64,000 nucleotides of DNA from the NCBI RefSeq assembly GCF_000283155.1, contig NW_004454178.1:29142672-29206671 (forward strand), written 5' to 3'. Below, in pieces: positions 22,881 through 36,460 of the stretch. A model generated the notes under the pieces. It was not told the origin of the DNA and made no database searches. It saw only the letters and a program-made list of their open reading frames with translations. Numbering within the stretch: position 1 is the first letter of the stretch; every line of letters begins with the position of its first letter. This stretch comes from Ceratotherium simum simum (lineage: Eukaryota; Chordata; Mammalia; Perissodactyla; Rhinocerotidae). A program made the translations under genes and the position numbers.

Positions 22881-24405
22881 TCATCCACAGCTGAGTTGTT
22901 ACTCACCATCTGACTTGGCAGGATTCAAACTCCGAGTCCCCCCTCTGTGGTGACCACAGCTGAGATCTTGGCTCAGACAGCCCAGGCTTCCAGATCTTGC
23001 TTTCCACCCAGCTTTTGGACATAGTCACATGTGTTTAAAGTTCAGAGTTTGGCCAAGGATTTGTGGGAGCTTACAGAAACTTTGAAGCCCCCATCTATGG
23101 TTTTCCTCTTCCCCCTCAGGTTCCAGCCACTCTAGCAAGGCAAAACTTTGTTCTCAGACATCTCCACATGATAAAACTGTGGGTTTTGCTTGTATTCCGG
23201 GCACACCATACCTTAGAGCTGGGGAGGAACCTAAGAGGAAGCCACATAAAAGTAGACCTGTCCCTCATGGCCTTCTTCTTCCAGAGGGTGTTACTCCATC
23301 TTCTGCCTGCTTTTGTCCTCCTCTGCCTACACATTGTTCTTTTAAAAATATTTTCCAGAATTTATAATTATGATCTTTGGGATGCAAGTCATCATCTGGG
23401 CTGGAATTCAACCTTGTTCTGAGCAGTGCCATTGCGTCTCTCCTCTCCTGCTGTGGTTGGTTTACAGTAAGGGGGCATTTCCTGTGGACTTCCAATTAAC
23501 TGTGATGAGAGCCTCCGTGTGCTGTGCTATCCAGATGTGCAGATGAACCTTAGGCTACTTTTGGCTCATTGATTATTAAATAACTGTGGAGTCTTACTCA
23601 GTCCATAGGGCTCATCCCATTTCAAATGCCTTAAGCTGCAACATTTAGACAATTGAACCAGTCCTGCAACAAGCACTGAGGTTTGACTTCACTGCACATG
23701 CTTTAGCTGTGTGTTAGGGGGTTGAGGCTCCTTTCACTCTAAAAGCTCCCTCTCCTCATGTCATCCACTTGGCACTAAAACATATTGGCTGATGGCCCAT
23801 GTCCTGAAATGGCAACAAATAACAGGACAAGAAGCTAAGTTCCTGTCCTCTTGTAGTCTAGTGAATTCAGGATGCTGTCAATAAACGAATAAACATAGAA
23901 ATGCAATAATGGGGAAAATCGTCTGGCTTGATGAAGAGTAACTAGAAGGCCTTGTAGTCTAAAAGAGACACTTGCAAAATCTTTTATATAGACAGAAAAA
24001 ATTTAAAATCCTCATTCAATCTTTATTTAAACAAAGTTTATTAAATGGGAATGAACTGAAATGGATACTTTCTTAGCGTGATTTAAAGCATACACAGAAT
24101 TGAAATGAAAAGCTGATGTTAAGACATCAGTTGTGTCCCCACCAAACTTGACAACAAAATAAGAATGTCCATTATTATCCCCATTATGAAACAGCTTGTG
24201 GGAGATCTATCCAATGACATCAGAAAAAAATATTTTAAATGATAATAAACATTGGAAAGGAAGAAGCAAAATTATACTTAGTAGGAGAAAATATCACTGT
24301 TTACCCAGAAATTCCTTGAAACTAACATGCCACAGTGAGTTGTCTCTTTCACACATCAGCTTAGCAAAGGCCACACACTTGAACATGACACTGTGTGGGT
24401 GATCC
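22881..24405. other. Unassigned DNA, possibly L1 5' flank
   Basis: 22900-23400 could continue the antisense L1 5' region. Its open frames (119 codons plus at 23063-23422) show no known domain. The remainder is unassigned. Confidence 0.35.
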
Positions 24406-24600
24406 GTGTGGGCTGGATTGTGCCCCCCAAAATCATATGTGGAAGCCCTAACCCCAAGTACCTCAGAATGTTACCTTGTTGCAATGCAAGGTCATGGCAG
24501 ATGTAATTAGTTAAGATGAGGTCATCCAGCCTTGTTCAACACCACAGGTGTCTTCATAAAAAGGCGAAGTTGTGCACAAATGCACAAGGGGAGAGAGTGC
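24406..24600 (+). repeat. MLT1-like LTR fragment (ERVL-MaLR)
   Basis: Starts with GGGCTGGATTGTGCCCCCCA and continues with the MLT1 blocks CCCTAACCCC..AGTACCTCAGAATG and GATGTAATTAGTTAAGATGAGG. The 3' half is not recognisable. Confidence 0.7.
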
Positions 24601-27600
24601 CACCTGAAGCCAAAGGGCCCGTGGTGATGCTCACCCCAGCCAAAACCCACTAAGCAGCCTCATCCTGTGACCCCAAGAACGTGATCCCGCTGATCCCACA
24701 AAGAGACTTGTGAGTGAGGCCACACCGTACAAGGGTGTCAGGTGTGGGGTCATCTTGTCTCTCACAGCCTGGGGCTCATGGCCTTGCACACATGCAGCCT
24801 CCGCAGACTCACTGGCCACTCTGTGACCTACAGGCCAGCCTCAAGCTTCCAAGTGACCCCCAAGCACAAAATCATCACCACGTTTTTTAGAGGCCGGTTA
24901 TTAGATACACCACCACATTTTCCCTCCTTGACCAAGCTCTATGCTGCAGAAACAGTGCTGTGATTGATAACACTTCCTAAATGTTTATGTAACTCAGGAG
25001 CCTGTGGGACTGACCTTCTTCAAAGACGTCATCTAACCAAAAGTGGATTTAAAGCCACATTTCTAACTATTGGTAACTACTTGAAACTGTAGAAATATAA
25101 CTTCCCTTCCCCACTGTAATACTAAAGCTTTCTTTCAGGCTCATTTAATAGTAGGCCTACATTGTCTGCTTGTTATGGATGACTTTTTATGAATCCATTT
25201 TTTATTAGGACTGAGCTGTCTCTGTTTCTGTAAGAGTATGTGCTCTTAAAATTCAAAAGCAAGTTGAGTTTGCCAGGAGGGAAAAGTAAGAAGATAGATT
25301 GTGTACTCTTCACACTAGTGGTTTTTAGTCAACATAATTCTAAGCATCTTGACAAAGAATTAACGCTACGTAAGTTTCTCTTCTGAGTGTGGGATTGGGA
25401 CACATCCACCAGGAAGGAGGCTGGGTGCTGGGAAACTGTCCTTCCTTCTCTCTGAAAGGCATCTCTGGTCAGGCCACAGACTTGCTTCCTCTAACTCTTA
25501 TTTCCTGCAGTTATTCAAGCAGGATTTGGTGAAAACTGCAACTTCAGAGAAATAGCCTCATCCCAGGCTGCTGTTGTGTTGATTTGCTTTTCCACATAGT
25601 GTTTCAGGTACAAGGATTAACTGGAGGGGATTGCAATTGATGGCATTTTCAGGAATCTCTAGGAAATATGTCTCTACAAAATGCAGACAGAGTGTATTTG
25701 GGAGAGTTGCTATAATTATGGAATTTTAATGCAACTCAGGTAGGATCCTGAGCTATTTTTCATGCACTGTGGAGAACAGTCCCTTGCAGGGTGTAAATCT
25801 TTTCACAGACTCCTCCTCCAAGTCAGAGACTCTCTAGATGTCTCTTTAAGGCTTCATCAGACCTTAGATTACACCCCTGATCTGGATTTACTGCCAATCG
25901 GCTTCACCTACACAGGGTGCTGCATGTCAGTTCATGGACAGTTTGGAAGTTTATGGAGCAACTGTGGCCAAGCGGCTGCCTCCTGCCTTGTGTGGCTGCT
26001 GGAGATTAACTGCTCTCCTCCGTCAGGCAGAAAGGAGTGACGGTCTGTGCAAGTGTCCTCCGTAATTTCCCATATAGGACTGAATCTCAGTTAGGAAAAG
26101 TGGCAGCCACACCACTACTTCTTGTACCAAAATGTGTTGGGAGAACTTTGATGTTGTTGTCATGACGATTGGACGTGATGCAGAAACCAGAAATGACTGT
26201 CACTGTTTGTTCTCTGAACAGACATGTCGTTTGTCATTTTAGGCCTGCTGTCAGTGTGATGTGCACGCGGCTGGGCCCTGGCTGAATGTGGCTGGGAGTG
26301 ACATCCCACAGAGCCTCAGGGTGCCCCATGGGTAAGGGCCTTTACTTCCATGAAGAGGGAGGAGATAGTCATGGTCTACAAAAGGAGGCTTCCATCTCCT
26401 GCCCTGGCCACTGAGTCCCTCGGCGACCCCAACCGAATCCAGGATGTGGGTCGGCCCATGCAGGAGCTTGTTATGTGACCTTCACAGTTGCCCTGAGAGA
26501 GTGAGATGGATCGGAGCTCGGGGTCTGCTGTTAATTAACCAAAGTTAAACGTTAGGTCAGCAGAAGTAGCTTTGGAGCTTCTCTGAGGCCTGCAGCCAGC
26601 CGCCGGGGAGCAGCGCAGGCACTGAATTTCAGATCACCAGAGATTGCCTTCCCATTGGAGGACGTTCCGGATATGGGGTGGGAGTGAATAAAGCTGAGAC
26701 ACGAAGGGGCAGCAAAGCATATCCAATACACACACCAGTGAGTGTCCACTGTGCCAGCCATGTGGGAATAAATGGCTTCTGAAAGAATGTGGTTCAACAA
26801 TTGCATTCCACACGGCTTCACGGTTCATAAGCATCATTGGGCGTCTTGTCAAGCCCTAATGCAGACCTATGAAAAACTGTTGTAGGAAGAGCTTTCACAG
26901 AGTAGCCTGCAGCGATCCAGGCTTTTCTAAGAAAATGTAGGGGAGACACCTTCTCTTCGGCACGGTGTTCCACCACCAGTATGCCTTCTTGTCTCTGCCA
27001 CCTGCACCTTATCAATAAGTAAACTTCACTAACGAGTTTTAAATGTCCTTTTAAACTCCCCCATCCTTTCTCCTTGTGGAATGTGATATTAATTCTTAGA
27101 CCCGAAAACCCCTGGAGCAGGTTTGGGTTATGAGTCATCCATGGTGAAGATCCGAAGCAGTAACTTGGGAGGACCTGAACCATGACATACCGATCTGGTT
27201 TCCATGGTGCTCGCTGCACTGTGCCTGATGCATGTGGAGAAGTGAGTAGATGTTTGGTTTATTTAGGAAAAGTCATAACAGTTAACATGACCGTGGTCAA
27301 GACTGCAGGTTTAATAGCTAAATCTCCAAGCTCATCAGAGGAATACACAACATGGCCTCCTAGGTTTTTAAGGCTGATTCCAAACTCAACCAGCATACAA
27401 AGAAAGGGAAGGATAGAGGGCTTTCAGGGGACGATGCTAGAAGAATATATTTTGAGAAAGGCAAAGTGATGAATTGCAGGAAAATAAAGAAGCAAAGGGC
27501 ATGAAAGAATGGGAGGACATGGTAATAAAACCCTAAAATGTGCATTTTTCTTAAATTCTGTTATAGCATAATACTTTGGAGATAAAACAATCTGGACTGG

Positions 27601-27980
27601 AAGTCCCAGATTATTTCAACATAGTAAATAATGTGAAATCAAATCATGCAGAAGTGATTCTGTAGCTCAGGGAATATAGTGGCAATTACCCAAACTTGGT
27701 TTTGAAAGATATTTGTTTACAACATACCTGGTTTTAGACACTCAGAGTAACCAGTGGAAGAAAAGGCCTCGAATGTACACATTCCAAACCACAAGAGAAA
27801 CAGACACGTGGAACAACACCAAGGAGAAACCAGACCTTAGTCAAGTCAACACAAAAGGAGAAAGAGAAATGAAGGGAAGGGACAAGCAGCCCTGGAAAAT
27901 GGAAAAAGTGTTTGATTAAGAGTCAGGACCAAGAAACTAACCAAGGGGACACAGGAACCTTACTCAAGAAATTAAGTTAA
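24601..27980. other. Unassigned intergenic DNA
   Basis: No gene recognised. A 133-codon minus frame (26818-27219) and other short frames lack known domains. There are no clear repeats apart from possible eroded fragments. Confidence 0.4.
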
Positions 27981-27988
27981 ATTTGTCT

Positions 27989-28192
27989 TTTTCCTCTTTT
28001 TGGTGAGGAAGATTGGCCCTGAGCTAACATCTGTGCCCATCTTCCTCTATTTTGTATGTTGGACGCCGCCACAGCATGGCTTCATGAGCAGTGTGTAGGT
28101 ATGTGTGTCTGTGCCCAGGATCTGAACCCATGAACCCTGGGCCCCCGAAGTGGAGCATGAGAACTCACCCACTACGCCACTGGGCTGGCCCC
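27989..28192 (-). mobile_element. ERE SINE, antisense
   Basis: Reverse-complement ERE: GAGGAAGATTGGCCCTGAGC at the tail side, CGCCGCCACAGCATGGC in the body, and a GGGCTGGCCCC head. A short TTAAATT appears on both sides as a possible target duplication. It lies next to the sense L1 segment that starts at about 28200. Confidence 0.9.
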
Positions 28193-28199
28193 TTAAATT

Positions 28200-28570
28200 C
28201 TTTTTAAAGAAAAATAAAATAGACACACTTTCACTAAGAAATGACACAAAGGGTTAATATTTAGATCTTCAAAAAATCTTTGTATTTCAGTGAGAAATGA
28301 ACAAGCATCCCAAGAGGAAAATGAATAAAGTATATTTGTACATAATTCAGAATAAAGGGAATAGAAATGTTCAATTAACATGTGTGAAGAGGTTCAGCCT
28401 AACTAGTCAATTGATAAATAATGATAAAAGAGATAAAATTTGTCATTTCATATTAAAACTGACAAAGGTATAGGAAGTGGATGTGCTCATACATTGTTGA
28501 TGGGACTATGGATTGTTTTAAATTGTTTTGGAAGACAATTGGTAACACCCAATGAAGTGGTCATTTTCGT
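28200..28570 (+). mobile_element. LINE-1 ORF2 fragment, sense, degraded
   Basis: The order of motifs follows the C-terminal half of L1 ORF2 DNA: GAGAAATGAACAAGCATCCC, GAAGAGGTTCAGCCTAACTA, and CATACATTGTTGATGGGACT. Stops interrupt all frames. Confidence 0.65.
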
Positions 28571-31500
28571 TACACACAAGCCTGGGGCCAGCCCGTGAAC
28601 TCTCATGAGCATGGGATCTCCTCCACGTTCATGAAGCCTCAGAAAGGCAGGATGCTCAGGAGTGCAGGGCAGCCTTAGATCACAGCGACCTTCAGCTGTG
28701 TCTACACACGAAGTTTAAGAAATGATCCTTAATAAACTTGAAAATGCAGCCAGATATGCATCTCATCTACCGTGAACCCACCTGATGCAGGTGGAATGTC
28801 CCTAAACAGGCACGACTGGGATGTCTGGGGCAGGTCTGAGCCCCTTACATGGCACTTGAGGATGAAGCCAGCGTGGGTCCTCAGCGGGGAGAGGGGATGG
28901 TGGACCCGGGGCTGTGAATGCTCTGGGGGGACCCAGGCCAATGTCACACACACAACACCAGGAGGAGATTGTGTCAAGCATCTTTACTGGGGAAACAGCA
29001 GAGCCCAGGGCACCGTCATGCATTTCTGCAAGTGCAGCTAAGGCGGAGGCATCACACCGCACGTCTGCTCTCCATCAGCTTCTCTTAGGAAACAAGAAGG
29101 CAGAATTGTCGTGGTGGACGAAGCTCTCTGAATCTCTGCCCCTCTGCTCCGACCGGCCCTCTCTGCCCCCTCCTAATGTTCAGGCAGCCTTGGCAGAGTA
29201 GAGCCTCAAATGCAAGCTCTTCTCTCTCTGTGGAATGGAAGCAACTCTGCAAGCTGTGGAGGACACTCCTGTCCCAAGAGTCCATTGGCGTCAGAACCAT
29301 GATGCCAGAGGAGGCACCTGATGTGCTGGGTGCTGTGTCTGTCATAATCAGGCCCTTCAGCCTTGACTGTGCCACCGGTGAGGGAGTTGTGGGAGGGCCC
29401 CGAGGAAGGGGGCCTGGTGGCAACTCACACGGGTGCAATGGGGCCGTGGGGCAGCAGAGGCCTGGGTGCAGCCTTGTGGAGCCCACGGTGGCCGCAGCTC
29501 TGGCAGCAGCCGTGGGCAGGTGTCTCCTGGTGTTTGAGTCTCTGCACAGACACCAGGGCGGGAAACCAAATCACCGTGGGGCCCGGAGCAGAGGAGGGCC
29601 AAGGAGGGTGGCCCTCAGGACGGCATAGGAAGGATTTTGGAGGACTACCTGGGGACTGGCCTCACCTTCATGCCTGGATCATGGAGTTGTCTTATTTACA
29701 CAGCAATCTCACTGCCTCCTTAGAACTTTCCAGAACCCTCTAAAGCATCAGATGACCCCGTTGACCAGAGCACTTTCCCCAGAGATGCCTTAATCCCACG
29801 TTTACCCCCATTTCTGGTTCAGTCCCAGGACCTTCAGAATGACAATGACCTAACATTCAGAATGAACAGTAAACTATTTTTAAAAGTTGTATGTTTTTTA
29901 ATAAAAAATAACATATGTTTGTTACAAAAAAACTTGAAAAAAATTTTAAAAGTCATCATAATCCCCCCATTACCCACTGGACACATTTTCTTGTGTCTTC
30001 CAGAATTTTCTACATTTATATAAACATATTGATAAATACATATAGACATAGATTTATGTTTAGATAAATATATATCTAATTTTCTTAATTAAAATATTGA
30101 TTTTCCTGATGTTACTTTCATCACTTAGGAACAGTCTGAAAAGTTTCTAGAATTGATGTTCTTCCATTTGAATTCAAAAATCTTAGAGCACGAAGCAGCC
30201 ATAGACTCTCCGCCAGCACAGGACCCCTCAGATCCACCACCGCCCCAGACCTGTTGAGCTTGTGAACAGGGCCTCGCACACCTGGAGCCACCTGCATTCA
30301 GGTAAGCTGTTCGGGAAACTTGCCTGGGTGCCTATGTGTCATCTAATCAGCCTTCTGAGGGTCTCTCAACTTTGGTCTGAATTTCCTTTCCCTAAAGAAT
30401 CACATTAGCTGAAGAATCATGGGAAATGTGTGACTGAAGGATAGGATCAGGTTCGAAAGGTAAACATACACATATAGGTTTTAAACGTTAGCCTCAGGGA
30501 GCAATGCCCTGGACCCAGTGTAAGTACAGTCCTGCTGGGACCGGGGTGGAGGAGTGGGGCGCAGGTGACTGGAGAGCAGACTCCAGGGAGGGATGCTCCT
30601 GGCCCACCCCTCGGGGAGAAGCCGGAGCCGCAGAATGAGGGGCGTCTCCTCAACAAGCCCACTGGTGTCCGCCCTGCTCCCTGGGCCGCACTCCCACAGG
30701 ACGCTCCAGAACGGGGTACACTGTCTAGGGTGGGAAACTTCCTATAGGACTGCAGTGGGGCGTCCCCAATTCCGGGGGAGACAGGTGCTTTATTCTACTC
30801 GAGGTGTCGTGATTCCTTACCTGCAGAGAATGTAATCACGTGAGTGGAAGAGACACTGAGCCTCAATTATGATCAGAGAGATTCGGATCATGAGCTCGCC
30901 TTCTGAAGCCTTTTTTTGAGGTGAGTAATTGGGAACTACGGTAAATCATAATAAAAATTAGTTATGTGCCTTAACAGTTTTAGGGCACCACAGGGCTGGC
31001 TCTGCTCCTGCCCTCAAAATGGTGTCAACACTACCACCGCCCGGCGCTGAGCCCGAGTCCTGGCCTGGAGAGGGGTTCACAGACACCTGGACTGCAGGCC
31101 TGATGGCGGGAGGGCGGTACAGACGCTCTGACAGAAGTCCCTCCCTGAGCTCTCAAAATGAACATGCAGATACCATGTTCACAGAGGCCCCTCGCTCGTT
31201 CCCCGGGATGAGGAAATACCCCAGGTGGCTTTGTGTAGAGTGCTGCTGACAGCGCCCACATGCACGAGTGTGTGTGAGACACACGTGTGTGCAAATCGAC
31301 ATGTGGGGCTCTGGGGCTGTGTCCGGGCAGGGAGGATGTGTCCGAAAACTCGAGTGAAAAGCCCAGCTGAGCAAACAGGGCACAAGAGAGCTGCTCCAGG
31401 GAGGAGGGAGGCTGGACACATTTTAATATTTATTTTTTTCCAAAAGTTGCCAGTTACTTAAATCGCACATACTTAACTAAAATTTCATTCAGTTATTTAT

Positions 31501-32010
31501 GAAATCTTGGGTTTCTACATGTTTTCAGAAGTTTCCTGTACTTATTTGTCTCTGATTTTATCTTTCATTTGATAGCTGACTTTGTTTGACAAGGCACTTA
31601 CGTACTCCAGGTGTAAGGATTTTTCTGCCGTGTTTCCCTGCGTGGTGACCACAGACACGCACCTCAGGGCTAAGCCTGGGGTCTGGCACCTGCGCACCTG
31701 CACACCTGCACACTTGCACCTCTGCACACCTGTGCATCTGCACACTTGTGCCTCTGCACAGCTGCACACTTTCACATCTGCACACCTGCACACTTGTGTA
31801 TCTGCACACCTGCACCCCTGTGCACCTGCACCCCCTCACCTGCTGGTCCTCCCTGAAAAATGGCCAGTGAACACTAATTCTACTCATTGCATAACTTTAG
31901 GATCCTCATGATTGGATGAACTAAGAAGAAAAGGAAATGTACCTGGAGTTGAGCTCAACTTAATAAAATCTTAAACTATTACAGAAATCCAAACACATTT
32001 TGAAGGTAAA
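28571..32010. other. Unassigned intergenic DNA
   Basis: 29000-29650 and 30500-31400 are GC-richer and carry overlapping open frames on both strands (up to 150 codons at 29176-29628) without recognisable domains. 29860-30110 is AT-rich. A minisatellite at 31686-31843 is listed separately. I see no promoter or splice structure that would support a gene. Confidence 0.4.
31686..31843 (+). repeat. 8-bp minisatellite (CACANCTG)n
   Basis: About 20 imperfect 8-bp units such as CACACCTG, CACACTTG, CACCTCTG and TGCATCTG. They are arranged partly in higher-order 24-bp blocks. CACCTG occurs eight times in and just beside the array. The period causes long spurious frames (109 codons) on both strands. Confidence 0.9.
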
Positions 32011-32023
32011 GAAGTTGTTCAAG

Positions 32024-32260
32024 GGGCCAGCCTGGTGGCACAGTGGCAAAGTGTGCACACTCCACTTTGGCGGCCCGGGGTTCCCAGGTTCAGATCCCAG
32101 CACAGACTGACACACCGCTTGTCAAGCCATGCTGTGGCAGCGTCCCATATAAAGTAGAGGAAGATGGGCACGGATGTTAGCCCAGGGCCAATCTTCTTCA
32201 GCAAAAAAAGGAGGATTAGCATCTGATGTTAGCTCAGAGCTGATCTTCCTCACAAAATAA
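32024..32260 (+). mobile_element. ERE SINE, sense
   Basis: Starts GGGGCCAGCCTGGTGGCACA and has a box B-like GGTTCAGATCCC. The body is CATGCTGTGGCAGCGTCCCA and the element ends in an A-rich tail. Flanks AGTTGTTCAAG and AGTTGTCTAAG look like a slightly decayed target duplication. Confidence 0.92.
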
Positions 32261-32269
32261 ACAGTTGTC

Positions 32270-34550
32270 TAAGCTGTCATTGTATTCTCAGAAGACCACA
32301 TGACACTCATTCAGAGAGAACTTCCCCTGGGCTGGTGACAATTTATCAAAACGAAATTAAAATTGAAAACAAATGTTTCATTTCATGTCCATAAAAACTA
32401 ATTTCTCTCTATATAAAGAACCTTGCTTCATAAAGATGCAAAAACTTTCTTTTTAACTTTTACTTTTTACCAAATTTGCCCTAATTCTAAGATGAGCTTT
32501 CCTTCTGATTTGGCAATACATTAGATTATCTTTTTAATATTCTCAAGTGAAACTATTAATAGATCTTTTTCTATCACTCTCATTAAACACCAGTGAGTAT
32601 AACTGCAAATTAATTAGCTATTAAATATTAATTATTTCATTTCTAGAGAAATTAACATAGTTTCAAGAGTTTTATATTAAGCTTATAGTACTCAGGAGGA
32701 ACTCAAATTGGAATATTTTCTAAAACCCAATTTTCATGAATTGAAGCCTTCCAAATCTTTTTCAATGTTTACTTATCCAGTCTTGCAGCAATGCACATAA
32801 AAGCCTAAACAAGTTAGATAAAACTAAAAAAATCAGATTGCTTAATAATTTATTGCAACTACAGAGGTAATTTATTCTTGAAAGAATAAAGAGTTCAGTG
32901 TAACAGCATACATTTTTAAAGGCTGTCAAAGTTCATTTACAAAGCTTGTGCAAAGCTTATGGCACTTTTTCAATCTATGTCAGGATCGGACAAGGTCTAC
33001 AAAGGAAATTTAGAACAGGATCCGGTACGGGCTTGTGAGAAGAAGCCTGCTAAGAACTGGATAGAACTGGGTTGTCTCCAGCCCGTCCCTGGGCACCAGA
33101 TCCGCAGTGAGAGGGTAGTGCTCTGTGCATCGCACGTTTTATTTCCACGCATCCATTAGCATCATGATAATAAAGGTCCAGTTCTTGTCCACAGATGTGC
33201 AGTGGGGATGGTTTCTGCAGCCAAAACCTGGAAAACTGAAATGCACAGGAAATTCCTGATCTCATGACTCCACTTCCGCTGGCGGCCATCTCTGCAGGTT
33301 TAGACGCTGGTTTTATTAACCTCCTTTCTTACCTTCTCATTAATGAATTAAAAGAGATTCCACAAAGCAACCCATTAAAGATGAAGAATACCGGGATTTG
33401 TGCATTTAAACACATACTGCTGAAGGAGGACACTGCATCCTTTCCACAAGGCAGACGCATCGTGCTTGAGCTTCTTCCAGCTGTCTCTGTGGCTGGAGAT
33501 GCTGGGGAGACGCCAACAGGCTCATCCTTTACAGAAGAAGGAGGCTCACTACCGCTCTGTGCTCCCAGGCCCCCAAGTTGGAAGGGCTTCACATTTTATT
33601 TTCTTTTTTGATTCACAAAGGTTATTCTACTTATGGTAGAAAATCTGAACATAATTAAAAAACACAAAAATTATTTGATGGTTTCGAGAGCTACCTTGGC
33701 AGCAAGAATCTGTAGGTCAGCGCTGGGCGAGGAGGGCAGCCGGGGCGTGGGCCTGGAGCTGGGGCCACATTTGCCCTCTGGCAACAGCTGGTTCTGAAAG
33801 GCCGTGAAGCTGAGGAATGTTCTTGTGGGTCTGGCGGTGGGCATCCATCAGAGGGAGGGCCTCTGAGCACTGAAGCTTTCATGGAGACCCTGACATCCTA
33901 TAAGTAAGGGTCCAAGAAATAAACCAGTTCCCATAGGGGTGGAACCATTAAGTCACACCATCAGAATCTCTCTTTGGTTTAAGAGTAGTTGCCTGTCACA
34001 GGCAAGGAAACCCCCTGGGGGAAGATGAGACTTTCCTGGAGCCTCACGTTTTTCTTACAATGTTTCACCACAGTGCCCTGCACTCAATCAAAAACAACCA
34101 GGTGAACAAGGAAAAAGAATCATCCAAAAACCAAGACAAGGAAAAAAAGGAAGAGTAGCTCTAGATATCACATTTACCAGACATTGTAAGACACTGGTTT
34201 TAAAACAACTACAACTAATTTGTTCAAGGAATTAACTTTTTTTTGAGAATTTTGTCAGAAAACTTTGGAAACTGTGAAAAATGATTAAAGATAATTCCAG
34301 AACAAGAGTCATTAATTGGAAATAGGAACATAATGGGCGGATTTTAAAGCAAATTATGTGCAGCTAAAGAGATAATTAGTGAACAGGAAAACAGAGCAGA
34401 AGGAAATATTCAGCCTGATGCATGAGAAGCTCAAGGATGGGTGGTGATGGAGAGAGCCTCTCACACATGGGGCCTGGGGGAAATTCAGGGTATGTAACTG
34501 GACCCATACCCAGGTTCTTTACCTGCCACACAAGAAGGGCCAAATAATAC
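32270..34550. other. Unassigned intergenic DNA
   Basis: 32280-32900 is AT-rich. 33000-33900 is mixed and has open frames up to 115 codons (33264-33611) without known domains. No named repeat or gene recognised. Confidence 0.4.
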
Positions 34551-35040
34551 TGGAACACCAGGCTTATGGCAAGGAAGGAGTTTCTATTTCAGGTGATGTC
34601 AGCCAAAAGACCAGAGTGAGCCCTCAAATTCCTCTCCTCAAAAGATGGGAGGCAGGGGTTTGTAAAGGTTGCAAGGAATGCAGCTGCTTGTTGGGAGGGG
34701 GCGCCTGTGGCCTTGCTGGTCGGCGCTTTCCCACCAGCCTGCGTTTGGCCTTGTGAGGCTGCTGGCAGGGAGGAGGATGGCGAGATAAGGGAATCGCAGG
34801 TGGGTGTCATTCAACTGTCTCCATGGTGGATGGTGGATTCTGGCGCCAGGAAGCCAAGGAGTTGAGGTCTGAGAAGCTTTAGCTTCTTGATATTCTCTGC
34901 ATATCAGTTTCCCTGTAACAAACCTCAAGAATTGGTAATTAGCAATTTTAGAGAAGCAGGGAAAGAGGATGAGTGCTTTTGGTTTTAACCCCGCATATGC
35001 TGGGTTTAATGTAGGGGAACTGATATCATGGCCGGTATCA
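34551..35040 (-). repeat. Solo LTR, family LTR-B, copy 1
   Basis: Its minus strand starts TGATACCATG-like/TGATACCGGCC sequence and matches the 3' LTR at 59643-60396. Shared blocks include CCTGTAACAAACCTCAAGAA, GCAGGGAAAG, TTGGTTTTAACCCC and the terminal GGCCGGTATCA. No viral interior adjoins it, so it is a solo LTR. I do not see a target duplication, so the left edge (TGGAACACCAGG) is approximate. A 182-codon frame across it is spurious. Confidence 0.75.
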
Positions 35041-35718
35041 GAGTCCCAGAGAAAGGAGAGAGAGGAAACAGGCCCCACGTGAGGAGAAGCCGAGAATGTT
35101 CTCAAACAAGAAAAAAACCACCAAGCAAATGATTGCAGAAGGATTAAGAACACGACACAGAATGAGTCCAAAGAAAAGCCCATCAACTACCTCAGAGCAA
35201 AGCTTTGAGAAACAAAGACAAATCCTAAAGCAGGACGAGAACAAAGACAATTCACATCACAGAGCAGAAAATGATGACCCTTGACTTCTCAGCAAATGGA
35301 ATGTAGCCCAGAAGATAGTGTACATAAATGGAAACTGCCTACCTGGACTACTGTCTCCAGGCAAAGAAAAACATTTTTGGAAAAGAAATAACTAAGAGAA
35401 TTTGTCACCCATGGATCCACAACAAAAGACAGATGTTGACCCCAGGTGGCAGCTCAGACTTGCCAGCAGAGGAAAGATTGAAGGAAAAGTTAAATATTTG
35501 GGTACATCTAAATACCCATTGACAGTGTAAAGCAATGTGGTAATGCTTTGGGGGTTTGAGCTCATATGAAGTTAAAATAGACACCAGTAATAACACCAAT
35601 GGCAAGAAGAATAAAGGGGGGCTCCTAAGGTCCAGGCATTGACCATGAAGTGGTCCAAGGAAAACGATATAGACTTTATTAAATCAAGGGAGTATGCTAT
35701 AAAGGCTTCATAAACAGT

Positions 35719-35748
35719 GGAAGAATATTAAGCACAAGCTCATGAGGG
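35719..35748 (+). repeat. 30-bp inverted repeat, left arm
   Basis: A 30-base segment beginning GGAAGAATATTAAGC and ending CTCATGAGGG. It is perfectly repeated in inverted orientation at 38245-38274. The flanks of the two arms do not match. Confidence 0.9.
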
Positions 35749-36365
35749 AGAGGTGAGAAATCGAATCATTATAGATGAATCAACCCAAAGAAGGCAATAA
35801 GGAGCACAGAACAGGCAGAATAGAGAGCAAACAGTGATAATGGTGCCCAGATGTCCAATATCAGTGATTTTATGGCATGTAAGTGGAATAAATACTCCAA
35901 ATAGAAGGCAATAGTTTCTTACTCTGAATAAAAATAAAACAAATATATGCACTTAGAGCCTGGATCTTAAAGTATTCATAAAAACTGAAAGGATATAATG
36001 TATACATTACATAAATAATATTAAAAAGAAAACTGGAGTAGTACACCAATTTCAGAGAACACCAGCTGATAGGAAAGATAGTCAATGGGAACAAGAACAC
36101 TGCAGAGTGATGAGTGGGTCACTCCCCCAGCAGGATGTAAGGATCCTAAATATGTGTGCACAGAACTGGGAAGACATTCTAGGAAGTGGCCCAGGAGAGT
36201 TATTTGTATCTGTACTATTGGTGAAATAGTCTAATTTAACAAAACATTAGTGACTTCCTATCATATGGCTTTACATTCTCAATTGCCACTGCCAAGGGTT
36301 AGTGATCTAAACAAAAAAGTGGATGAGAAATCTAAATGGCAAGCGGGTTATGGACCTAAATGCAA

Positions 36366-36460
36366 GAGTAGATGGGTCATGTCAGTTGAGGAGTAGATGA
36401 GTCATCTCAATGCAGGAGTAGATGAGTCATCTCAATGCAGGAGTAGATGAGTTGTGTAAA
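36366..36460 (+). repeat. 25-bp tandem repeat
   Basis: The unit begins GAGTAGATGAGTCATCTCAA and continues to 25 bp. Clear starts are at 36391, 36416 and 36441, and decayed relatives extend over about 36310-36530. It lies within L1-like DNA. Confidence 0.85.

Noticed and set aside
28802..29628. GC-rich cluster of overlapping frames as a possible host exon
   Set aside because: Frames are open on both strands, none has a domain I recognise, and I could not find a consistent splice-site and frame arrangement.
31582..31911. H/T/P-rich 109-codon frame resembling a repeat protein
   Set aside because: Produced by the 8-bp minisatellite read through its 24-bp (8-codon) period; equally open on the other strand.
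34638..35186. 182-codon minus-strand open frame
   Set aside because: Lies mostly within the LTR-B solo LTR and crosses its edge, so it is not a gene.
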